Positions 1-5,248 of a stretch of 5,248 nucleotides of DNA are shown in pieces. Each line of letters opens with the position of its first letter. Position 1 is the first letter of the stretch. Origin of the DNA: an uncultured Selenomonadales bacterium (GTDB taxonomy: Bacteria > Bacillota > Negativicutes > Selenomonadales > Selenomonadaceae). The stretch covers positions 1 to 5,248 of the forward strand of contig CAMZDU010000108.1 in NCBI GenBank assembly GCA_947305445.1. Direction: 5' to 3'. The notes below the pieces were generated by a model that saw only the letters and a program-made list of their open reading frames with translations, was not told where the DNA came from and ran no database searches. Made by a program: the position numbers and the translations under genes.

Positions 1-54
1 TGATTCAGGAAGCTCCCGCCTCTTAGCCGTTAGGCGTAGGCGGGAGTAGTTCAC
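1..54 (+). mobile_element. Right end of an IS200/IS605-family (tnpB-type) insertion sequence, partial
   Basis: The first 54 bases carry the layout of an IS200/IS605 right end: a GATTCAGGAAG lead-in, an imperfect hairpin and a terminal GTAGTTCAC. The hairpin has an 8-bp GC-rich stem (13-20 with 39-46), extended by T21-A38, then an internal loop, a GCC/GGC inner stem (26-28 with 33-35) and a GTTA loop. From memory, this arrangement recurs downstream of tnpB genes in Firmicutes and cyanobacteria. The likely boundary is after TTCAC (50-54), because RNase G coding sequence reads right up to that point from the other side. The rest of the element, including any tnpA or tnpB, would lie left of the window with tnpB on the plus strand. 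TGA at 1-3 could be its stop, but this cannot be shown. No target duplication is expected for this family. Confidence 0.72.
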
Positions 55-74
55 CGGTGGGAACTATGCCGGGT
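1..74 (+). ncRNA. 3' portion of a putative omega RNA (TnpB guide RNA): scaffold hairpin plus guide
   Basis: In IS200/IS605 elements the right end is transcribed as the scaffold of the omega RNA that TnpB uses. The bases just outside the element serve as the guide (established for ISDra2 and other OMEGA systems). Here the scaffold hairpin is 13-46 and the element seems to end at 54. The guide would therefore start at 55 and run about 16-20 bases into the interrupted RNase G gene, antisense to its mRNA. The guide length and the existence of the RNA are inferred from family knowledge. Only the hairpin and the junction are visible, and no promoter or tnpB is in the window. Confidence 0.42.
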
Positions 75-1148
75 AATCTCGACGAGGCCGAGCGGCGTCA
101 TGTCCACGATTTTGGTGCGGTTACGGTCGCAGGCGGCTTGTTCGCGCAGAAAGTCCATCAAAATTTTTTTATGCGCGTCGCTCGCCATGTCGATGAAGTC
201 GACGATAATAATCCCGCCGATGTCGCGAAGTCGCAGTTGCTTTAGAATCAGCGCGGCGGCCTCCAAATTCGTCTGCAAAATCGTCTCGTTAAAGTTTGTT
301 CTCCCGATAAATTTGGCGGTGTTCACGTCGATTGCGGTCAAGGCCTCGGTCTTGTCGACAACGATTCGTCCGCCGCCGGGCAATGACAGTTCGCGCTCGT
401 TAATCGTGCCAAGCTCCTGCGCCACACCAAACGCGTCAAAAATTTGCTCGGCTTCGTCATGGAAAATAATTTTCGCGTCGGGGAGAAGTTCGACAAGCTT
501 ACGTTGAATTTTCAGATTGTCGACGACAAATTCTGTCTCGTCAGTGAATTCGTCGCGCAAAATTTTTTCGAGCAGGTCGTTGTCGTTGTACAGGAGCGCG
601 GGCGGTTTGCGCTTGACGTTGCGTTCTAAAATTTTCGTCCAAAGTTCTTGCAGAGCACTGAGGTCGTCGAGCAAAATTTTTTCGTCGCAACCTTCGGCCG
701 CCGTCCGAACGACAAGCCCCGCGCCGGTCGGACGAATTTTTTTTGCCAGCGCGTGGAGCCGTGACCGCTCGTCGCCGCGAATTTTATTTGACACGCCGAC
801 ATAATTCAGCGTCGGCAAAAAAATCAGCAGTCGTCCCGCCAAACTGATATTGAGCGTCGCCCGCGCACCCTTCGTACCGACGGCCTCTTTGTCGATTTGA
901 ATCAGCACGCTTTGTCCGACGGAAAATTTTTTGTCCACGCCGAACTGCAGGAAAGCATTTTTCTCGCGTCCGATATCCACGAACGCCGCACGCATTCCCG
1001 GCAGAAAATTTTGCACGCGACCTTTGTAAATGTTGCCGATAAGATGCGGCGCGTCGCTTGCCGCGGAGTAAACGGCTTCTAGTTCGTCGTCCACGAGCAC
1101 CGCCGCAATCGTCGAGCCGGTCTTGTGGCTGATTAGTATTCGCTTCAT
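51..1148 (-). CDS. rng: Ribonuclease G/E family endoribonuclease, C-terminally truncated by IS insertion
   Basis: This is a single-strand-specific endoribonuclease of the RNase G/E family, which cuts A/U-rich RNA in rRNA maturation and mRNA decay in the cytoplasm. The N-terminal region has the embedded S1 domain (about residues 35-115, with IGNIYKGRVQNFLPGMRAAF). The DNase I-like catalytic region follows, with the metal-binding aspartates in AIDVN (Asp274) and VDFIDM (Asp317), and then DMTPLGLVEITR (349-360). The protein ends at residue 365, whereas E. coli RNase G has 489. The CPxCxG zinc-link that holds the dimer and the small C-terminal domain are absent. Native sequence appears to run to His-Arg at 364-365, and the TGA stop uses bases of the IS end at 51-53. 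The ATG at 1148 follows an AGAGAG ribosome binding site and its own promoter. The product is probably impaired or dead. The family call is firm. Confidence 0.9.
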   Translation of the reverse strand: MKRILISHKTGSTIAAVLVDDELEAVYSAASDAPHLIGNIYKGRVQNFLPGMRAAFVDIGREKNAFLQFGVDKKFSVGQSVLIQIDKEAVGTKGARATLNISLAGRLLIFLPTLNYVGVSNKIRGDERSRLHALAKKIRPTGAGLVVRTAAEGCDEKILLDDLSALQELWTKILERNVKRKPPALLYNDNDLLEKILRDEFTDETEFVVDNLKIQRKLVELLPDAKIIFHDEAEQIFDAFGVAQELGTINERELSLPGGGRIVVDKTEALTAIDVNTAKFIGRTNFNETILQTNLEAAALILKQLRLRDIGGIIIVDFIDMASDAHKKILMDFLREQAACDRNRTKIVDMTPLGLVEITRHSSHR

Positions 1149-1172
1149 TAAATCAACTCTCTTTCGCGTAAT

Positions 1173-1201
1173 ATTTTAGCCGAGAGCGCGAGCCGTTGCA
1201 A
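1173..1201 (-). promoter_or_regulatory. Sigma-70-type promoter for rng
   Basis: On the minus strand a TTGCAA -35 box (1201-1196) and a TAAAAT -10 box (1178-1173) are separated by exactly 17 bases. Transcription would begin near 1166, giving a leader of about 18 bases that includes the AGAGAG ribosome binding site before the ATG at 1148. The call rests on consensus match and placement only. Confidence 0.55.
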
Positions 1202-1207
1202 AAAAAT

Positions 1208-1238
1208 ATCTGTCGTCGAATGCGGCAGATTTTTTTTT
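1208..1238. terminator. Hairpin flanked by A and T tracts, possible two-way intrinsic terminator
   Basis: An 8-bp stem with one G-T wobble (1208-1215 pairing with 1223-1230) closes a 7-base loop and is followed by a run of nine T (1230-1238). A run of A precedes it (1201-1206), so the minus strand also reads hairpin then T tract. It sits between divergent promoters, so it ends no visible gene. It may stop plus-strand transcription that crosses rng in antisense, including any read-through from the IS at the window start. Confidence 0.45.
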
Positions 1239-1245
1239 CGCGCCG

Positions 1246-1254
1246 TGCTATAAT
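1246..1254 (+). promoter_or_regulatory. Extended -10 promoter for the glutaredoxin-like gene and queC
   Basis: TGCTATAAT is a perfect extended -10 (TGnTATAAT). The bases 17 upstream lie in the terminator T tract and give no good -35, which extended -10 promoters can do without. Transcription would start near 1261, leaving an untranslated leader of about 90 bases. I searched that leader (1261-1352) for known riboswitches, tRNA-like folds and small genes with a ribosome binding site and found nothing convincing. It is AT-rich with only weak pairing. Confidence 0.5.
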
Positions 1255-1352
1255 CAACAAAAAATTTTTCCGCAGAGTTGGATCAGGAGCATAAGCAACA
1301 AATTACTCACTCGAAATAATTTTTGCATGAGAATTTTTTTGGAGGTATCAAC

Positions 1353-1634
1353 ATGAAAAAAATTACGTTGATTATTTTGGAGGGCTGTCCGTACTGCGCG
1401 GCGGCTTTCCGAGCCGTTGACGAGTTAAAGTCCGCGAACAGCGATTACGCGGCGGCGGAGCTTGAAGTCGTTGACGAAAATCTTCAGCCGGAGCTTGCCG
1501 GAAAGTTCAACGATTATTATTACGTGCCGACCATGTACGTTGCCGGCAAAAAAATTTACGAGGCGCACCCCGGCGAAAGTTACGACGAATGTTTTGCCAA
1601 CGTCAAAAAAGTTTTCGAGGCCGCTCACGATTAA
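1353..1634 (+). CDS. Small glutaredoxin/thioredoxin-like protein with CPYC motif
   Basis: This is a 93-residue cytoplasmic protein of the thioredoxin fold. It begins with a beta strand leading into the redox motif Cys12-Pro-Tyr-Cys15, the classical glutaredoxin dithiol signature. It continues with VPTMYVAGKK, where Pro59 is the expected cis-proline that faces the active site, and a short C-terminal helix containing an extra Cys80. The size matches glutaredoxin/NrdH-like proteins, which reduce disulfides on partner proteins, but no partner can be named. The usual GG after the cis-proline strand is replaced by Gly-Glu-Ser. The ATG at 1353 is chosen because GGAGG (1341-1345) lies 7 bases upstream; an in-frame TTG at 1323 has no such site. 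queC follows after 69 bases with no clear terminator between, so the two are probably co-transcribed. Confidence 0.82.
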   Translation: MKKITLIILEGCPYCAAAFRAVDELKSANSDYAAAELEVVDENLQPELAGKFNDYYYVPTMYVAGKKIYEAHPGESYDECFANVKKVFEAAHD

Positions 1635-1703
1635 AACTGTCGTGGTCTTAAGAGATGCAACCGTGAATTACTTTTCGATAAATTTTTAAGGAGATTGATA
1701 TTT

Positions 1704-2387
1704 TTGAAAGCTATAGTACTTTTAAGCGGCGGGCTTGACTCGACGACGTGTCTGGCCATTGCAGTCAACAAACTCGGTGCGAAAAATGTTTCGACCGTTT
1801 CGATTTTCTACGGTCAACGTCACGCCGCAGAACTCGACGCCGCCCGCGCCATTGCAAAATTTTACAACGTCGCGCATTATGAATTAGACGCCGCCGAAAT
1901 TTTCAGCCGCTCGAATTCCGCGCTACTTGACACCTCGAATGAACCGCTCGAAAAAAAATCTTACGGTGAACAAATTACAAAAAATAAATCGCCGCGCATA
2001 TCGACTTACGTGCCCTTCCGCAACGGATTGATGATTTCCATGGCGGCAAGTTTCGCCGACAGTCTCTATGACGATGATTCAGTCGAGCTTTATATCGGCG
2101 TGCATGCCGACGACGCGGGCAGTGCTTACGCCGATTGCAGTGCGCATTTTGTCGCGGCAATGAGCGCGGCCGTCAAAATCGGCACGTACGAAAAAGTTCA
2201 TCTCATTGCGCCGTTTATTTGTCAAAAAAAATCCGACGTCGTTAAAGTCGGATTGGAACTCGGTGCGCCGTATCGTTTGACGCGAAGTTGTTACGAGCGC
2301 GGCGACAAACCTTGCGGGCAGTGCGCTACCTGCATCGATCGAGCGCGTGCTTTCGAGCTGAACGGCGTAAAAGATCCCGCAATGTAA
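1704..2387 (+). CDS. queC: 7-cyano-7-deazaguanine (preQ0) synthase QueC
   Basis: QueC is an ATP-dependent enzyme that converts 7-carboxy-7-deazaguanine and ammonia to preQ0 in the cytoplasm, a step in making queuosine for tRNA wobble position 34. The 227-residue protein has the PP-loop SGGLDST near its start (Ser8 to Thr14), the family's YVPFRNG segment in the middle, and GVHADD. Near the end are the four zinc-binding cysteines, Cys196, Cys204, Cys207 and Cys210 (RSCYERGDKPCGQCATC). Length and motif order are normal for QueC. The start is the TTG at 1704, 10 bases after AAGGAG (1688-1693) and giving the usual MKAIVLLSGG. A TTG at 1695 would sit directly against the ribosome binding site. Its usual partners queD and queE are not in the window, and no preQ1 riboswitch is visible upstream. 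Confidence 0.95.
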   Translation: MKAIVLLSGGLDSTTCLAIAVNKLGAKNVSTVSIFYGQRHAAELDAARAIAKFYNVAHYELDAAEIFSRSNSALLDTSNEPLEKKSYGEQITKNKSPRISTYVPFRNGLMISMAASFADSLYDDDSVELYIGVHADDAGSAYADCSAHFVAAMSAAVKIGTYEKVHLIAPFICQKKSDVVKVGLELGAPYRLTRSCYERGDKPCGQCATCIDRARAFELNGVKDPAM

Positions 2388-2390
2388 ATC

Positions 2391-2413
2391 AAATTTTCCT
2401 CTCGGAAAATTTT
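2391..2413 (+). terminator. AT-rich hairpin after queC, possible weak terminator
   Basis: A perfect 9-bp inverted repeat, AAATTTTCC (2391-2399) with GGAAAATTT (2404-2412), encloses a TCTC loop three bases after the queC stop. The T run that would release the transcript is mostly inside the stem, so it is a weak or partial terminator. It lies in the 45-base gap before the first TPR gene, whose ribosome binding site GGAG (2421-2424) follows at once. It could lower read-through from queC. Confidence 0.4.
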
Positions 2414-2432
2414 ACCGAATGGAGATGATAAC

Positions 2433-3926
2433 ATGAAAAAATTTTTCCGACGACTGTTGATTGTGTTTCCGGCCGTAATGATTTTTTTGACGGTTGCGAT
2501 TGTCGGTGCGGCCGTTCAAATTTTCGACGGGCACGGCGAGTGCGAAACCGGAGACTTCGCGCCGATTAAAACCGCCAAAGAACGTGCGATGCAACGCGCC
2601 CGTCTCGACGCACAAAAAAAAGCCGGCGTCTATCTAAAAAGTTTTTCGCGCTCGGTTAATGCAACGATTACCGACGAGGAAATTTCCGCCGTCACCAACA
2701 ACATCATTGAGATTGTCGGCAACGTGAACTACGAGAGCAAAATTTTTCAGCTGACCGACCAAACGACGGCAATAGTCGTTGTCGCCACGCTGAAGGCGCG
2801 AATCGACCCCGAAGGCATTTACGACTTTATCAAGCGCGACGACAAACAGAAAGTTACAATCGTCCAGCAGAACGACAATTTGCAGGACGCCATTCAACGC
2901 AACGACAAGCAGTTCGACAATTTGGTCGAGCAGTACAAACGGGCGAGCACTCAAGTTGAGCGCGAACAAATTCTAAACCAACTTACCGAAGCCGACCGCG
3001 ACTTCCTGGCCAATGAAAAATTTGAGGCCGGTCTCAAACGTTACTACGCCGGAGATTACAACGGAGCGATTAAACTTTACGACGAGGCTCTAAATTTCGG
3101 CGAATATGCAATGGCCTACAACAATCGCGGCGTCGCTTACAGCGGCTTGAATCAAAACGAGCGGGCGATTGCCGACTACAACAGAGCAATTCAACTCAGT
3201 CCGAATTTTGTAATGGCCTACAATAATCGCGGCGTTGCTTATGACGACCTCGGCCAATACAAGCAGGCTATTCAAGACTATGATAAGGCGATTCAATTCG
3301 CTCCGAATTATGCTGCGGCGTATGTCAATCGTGGCTACGCTTACAACAATTTGCAACAGTACAAGCAGGCGATTGACGATTACAACCGCGCAATCAACCT
3401 CAACCCGAATTTGCCCGAAGCGTACAACAATCGCGGTCTCGCTTACGATAATTTGGGAAATTACGAGCAAGCAATCCGAGACTACGACCAGGCGATTCGT
3501 CTCAACCCGAACAACCCGGAAACTTACACCAATCGCGGCAACGTCTATCAGCGTTTAAAAGATTACAACCGCGCCATTCAAGACCACAGCAAAGCAATTC
3601 AACTCAATCCGAATTTTGCAGAGGCTTACAACAATCGCGGTATCAACTATAAAGGTTTGAAGCAATACGACCGCGCCATTGCCGACTACAACAAAGCTCT
3701 CGCGCTCAATCCGAATTACGCCAACGCATATTTTAATCGCGGTTTTGCTTACGCGCTGTCAGGAAAATATAAGCAGGCGATTGCCGACCTCAACAAGTAC
3801 TTGCAATTTGATCCGAACGACGCCGCCTCTTATCAAGTTCGCGGAGCATGTTACGAAGCACTCGGTGACAATGCCAAAGCGCAAGCCGACTTCGCGAAAG
3901 CAAAACAGCTCGGCTACAAAGGCTGA
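2433..3926 (+). CDS. Exported tetratricopeptide-repeat protein with LPP20/FlgT-N-like domain (paralogue 1)
   Basis: This 497-residue protein of unknown specific role is probably periplasmic or surface-associated. Residues 1-27 form a Sec signal peptide: basic KKFFRR, a hydrophobic core, then VGAA with likely cleavage after Ala26 or Ala27. No lipobox cysteine is seen. Residues 28-135 resemble the small alpha/beta LPP20 or FlgT N-terminal type of domain: a VQIFDGHG strand, a long helix with RARLDAQKKAGVYL, and a closing ATLKARID strand. Residues 136-192 are a charged, Gln-rich helical, possibly coiled-coil, linker. From about 195 to the end come nine TPRs: a 33-residue degenerate unit, then eight in exact 34-residue register with Tyr at 229, 263, 297, 331, 365, 399, 433 and 467. 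TPRs usually bind partner proteins. The ATG follows GGAG (2421-2424) by 8 bases. A diverged copy starts 27 bases downstream. The TPR and export calls are firm; the N-terminal family name is tentative. Confidence 0.88.
   Translation: MKKFFRRLLIVFPAVMIFLTVAIVGAAVQIFDGHGECETGDFAPIKTAKERAMQRARLDAQKKAGVYLKSFSRSVNATITDEEISAVTNNIIEIVGNVNYESKIFQLTDQTTAIVVVATLKARIDPEGIYDFIKRDDKQKVTIVQQNDNLQDAIQRNDKQFDNLVEQYKRASTQVEREQILNQLTEADRDFLANEKFEAGLKRYYAGDYNGAIKLYDEALNFGEYAMAYNNRGVAYSGLNQNERAIADYNRAIQLSPNFVMAYNNRGVAYDDLGQYKQAIQDYDKAIQFAPNYAAAYVNRGYAYNNLQQYKQAIDDYNRAINLNPNLPEAYNNRGLAYDNLGNYEQAIRDYDQAIRLNPNNPETYTNRGNVYQRLKDYNRAIQDHSKAIQLNPNFAEAYNNRGINYKGLKQYDRAIADYNKALALNPNYANAYFNRGFAYALSGKYKQAIADLNKYLQFDPNDAASYQVRGACYEALGDNAKAQADFAKAKQLGYKG
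3117..3926 (+). repeat. 102-bp tandem repeats encoding the TPR array
   Basis: Eight in-frame units of 102 bases (the last one cut short by the stop) begin at 3117, 3219, 3321, 3423, 3525, 3627, 3729 and 3831. Each opens near TACAACAATCGCGG (Tyr-Asn-Asn-Arg-Gly) and ends with a Leu-Asn-Pro-Asn-like turn. Some segments are nearly the same at the DNA level while others have diverged, so unequal recombination or slippage between units is possible. The repeats are coding TPRs and not a CRISPR array. Confidence 0.85.
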
Positions 3927-3953
3927 TAAAATTTTTCGCGGGGAGATGATTTT

Positions 3954-5228
3954 ATGAACGGTTCAAAATTTTTCCGACGAATGCTGATGACGTTTCTAAC
4001 CGTGACGATTTTGTTGACGGCTACAATCGTCGGCGCAGCGGTTCAAATTTTCGACGGAATAGGCGAATGGCACACTAACGACGAAGATAATCAGCAAATT
4101 GCTATGGCTCGCGCTCAACAGCGTGCTCAACTCGACGCGCAAAAGAAAGCTGGCGTCTATCTCAAGACTTTTTCGCGCACAGTCAACGCTGAACTCACCG
4201 AAGACGATATTTCTTCCTTCACAAACAACGTTATCGAGGTTTTCGACGTTCATATCGACAGAAAAATAATTCCGCTAAGCGAAAAACAAACAACTATTCT
4301 TTACACGGCGACTTTAAAGGCAAAAATCGACCCTGAAGGCATTTACGACTACATTAAGCGCGATTACAAGGAAAAAGTAACAATAATTCAGCAGAATAAC
4401 GATTTACAGGATGCAATTCTGAAAAACGACGAACTGGCAGAGAAATTAACCGAGCAATACAACAAAGCAACGTCTCAAGCGGAAAAAGATAGAATCCGTA
4501 AGGAGATGAACGACGCCGACCGCGATTTTTTGGCTACTCAGAAGTTTATAGAAGGTACAAAGCTTCGTTATGCTAAAAATTATAATGGTGCGATAAAATT
4601 TTACACTGAAGCTATCAAAATTAGACCAGATTATGTAAATGCATACAACAATCGCGGCATTGCTTACCATGATTTGAAGCAATATGAGCAAGCGATTTCC
4701 GATTACACTAAAGCTATCGAACTTAATCCGAATTTTATTGAAGCCTACAACAATAGAGCTATAACTTACAGCGATTTAGGGCAAAATGAGCTTGCAATTA
4801 AGGATTATGACACGGCATTTCAACTCAGTCCAAAAACAGCACAACTATATAACGAACATGGTTCAATCATTTCTCAAATCTATAACAACAAAGGTAATAG
4901 TTATTTTAATTTGAAGCAATATGACCTTGCGGTAAAAGAATTTAATAAAGCAATTCAACTTAATCCGAATTTAGCAGAGGCGTACAACAATCGCGGCAAT
5001 GTTTATGCTCAAGGATTAAAACAATACGAGCGAGCGATTCAAGATTTCAACAAAGCTATTGAACTCAATCCAAATTTGGAACCTCCGTACATCGGTCGCG
5101 GCAATGCTTATCAAGAATTAAAACAATACCTTTGGCATCCAGCTTCTTTCACGGAAATATTATCATTCGGAAATAAGAAACTACCAAATCTGATTCTATT
5201 TATACTTGGTAAAATTCCCCTGAAGTAA
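3954..5228 (+). CDS. Exported TPR protein, paralogue 2, broken in its last TPR with a foreign C-terminal tail
   Basis: This is a tandem paralogue of the preceding gene with the same architecture. It has a signal peptide (1-28, ending IVGAA), the same N-terminal domain (VQIFDGIGE, then LDAQKKAGVYLKTFSR, then IDPEGIYDYIKRD) and a helical linker to about 193. TPRs follow from about 197. The array is irregular: units start near Tyr231 and Tyr265, an 11-residue fragment (299-309) interrupts the register, and units resume at Tyr310, Tyr344 (one residue longer) and Tyr379. The last unit stops at Lys-Gln-Tyr392. Residues 393-424 (starting LWHPASFTEILSF) have no TPR character and end in a hydrophobic, basic stretch. 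The homologous position in the previous unit continues ERAIQDFNKAI. The gene is therefore probably truncated by insertion or rearrangement at 5129/5130. The ATG follows GGGGAG (3940-3945) by 8 bases, in an operon with paralogue 1. Confidence 0.8.
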   Translation: MNGSKFFRRMLMTFLTVTILLTATIVGAAVQIFDGIGEWHTNDEDNQQIAMARAQQRAQLDAQKKAGVYLKTFSRTVNAELTEDDISSFTNNVIEVFDVHIDRKIIPLSEKQTTILYTATLKAKIDPEGIYDYIKRDYKEKVTIIQQNNDLQDAILKNDELAEKLTEQYNKATSQAEKDRIRKEMNDADRDFLATQKFIEGTKLRYAKNYNGAIKFYTEAIKIRPDYVNAYNNRGIAYHDLKQYEQAISDYTKAIELNPNFIEAYNNRAITYSDLGQNELAIKDYDTAFQLSPKTAQLYNEHGSIISQIYNNKGNSYFNLKQYDLAVKEFNKAIQLNPNLAEAYNNRGNVYAQGLKQYERAIQDFNKAIELNPNLEPPYIGRGNAYQELKQYLWHPASFTEILSFGNKKLPNLILFILGKIPLK

Positions 5229-5248
5229 ATTTTCCTTTTTGTCTAATA
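5130..5248. other. Unidentified sequence joined to the broken TPR gene
   Basis: From 5130 the DNA stops matching the TPR repeat and is AT-rich with no recognised element. It contains a direct repeat of CGGAAATA (5152-5159 and 5168-5175, period 16) and a weak inverted repeat TACCAA/TTGGTA (5182-5187 with 5206-5211). On the minus strand an open frame enters from the right edge and ends in TAG at 5198-5196, after the residues LDKKENLLQGNFTKYK. That is too short to identify, but it could be the end of a gene carried by an inserted element. A second minus-strand frame is equally short, so I do not call a gene. Confidence 0.45.

Noticed and set aside
57..1082. Several plus-strand open frames of 60-135 codons inside the rng region
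   Set aside because: They are antisense shadows of the well-supported RNase G/E frame. They have no ribosome binding sites and no recognisable protein features.
1323..1352. Upstream TTG start extending the redox protein by 10 residues
   Set aside because: The GGAGG at 1341-1345 lies inside that extension and is ideally spaced from the ATG at 1353.
1255..1352. A preQ1 or other riboswitch, or a tRNA, in the leader before the redox gene and queC
   Set aside because: I could not match the preQ1-I or preQ1-II sequence pattern or a cloverleaf. Pairing in this stretch is weak and AT-rich.
1695..1703. Upstream TTG start for QueC
   Set aside because: It lies only one base after the AAGGAG site. The TTG at 1704 has workable spacing and gives the family's usual N-terminus.
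3090..3470. A 126-codon minus-strand open frame with repeats across the TPR region
   Set aside because: Its repeats simply mirror the 102-bp TPR units on the other strand, and it has no start-site support.
3117..3926. Regular repeats suggesting a CRISPR array
   Set aside because: The 102-base units are continuous, in frame and encode canonical TPR residues, with no separate repeat and spacer parts.
5127..5228. A single frameshift as the cause of the odd C-terminus in the second TPR protein
   Set aside because: The other two forward frames do not resume TPR sequence and soon reach stops, so the DNA itself changes at 5130.
5196..5246. The minus-strand frame at the right edge as a partial transposase gene
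   Set aside because: Only 16 codons are visible and they match no family I recognise. A second minus-strand frame is equally open.

Overview
The window reads as a stretch of a diderm Firmicute, most probably a member of the Negativicutes (Selenomonas-like). This placement is an inference. It rests on strong GGAG-type ribosome binding sites, a TTG-started queC, a stand-alone RNase G/E gene, exported TPR proteins with Sec signal peptides, and an IS200/IS605-type right end of the kind common in Firmicutes and cyanobacteria. No marker gene in the window settles the taxonomy.

Left part (1-1148): bases 1-54 look like the right end of an IS200/IS605-family element. This is the tnpB side, which normally encodes the scaffold of an omega (OMEGA) guide RNA. 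It abuts the 3' part of a minus-strand RNase G/E gene. The junction itself creates the stop codon, so the nuclease keeps its S1 and catalytic regions but loses its zinc-link and small C-terminal domain.

Middle (1149-2432): a divergent promoter region holds a minus-strand promoter for rng, a two-way terminator-like hairpin and an extended -10 promoter to the right. It is followed by a small CPYC glutaredoxin/thioredoxin-like protein and queC (7-cyano-7-deazaguanine synthase, queuosine pathway), which are probably co-transcribed. A hairpin after queC may end or weaken that transcript.

Right part (2433-5248): two tandem paralogues encode exported proteins. Each has a signal peptide, an LPP20/FlgT-N-like domain, a short helical linker and an array of 34-residue TPRs. 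The first is intact, with one degenerate unit and eight regular ones. The second is more AT-rich and irregular, and it breaks off in mid-TPR at base 5129, where unrelated sequence supplies a 32-residue tail.

Both ends of the window therefore lie at junctions that disrupt genes. One is clearly mobile-element DNA and the other is unidentified. That fits a contig bounded by multi-copy elements. The most interesting signals are the IS200/IS605 end with its implied rng-derived guide, and the duplicated exported TPR family.
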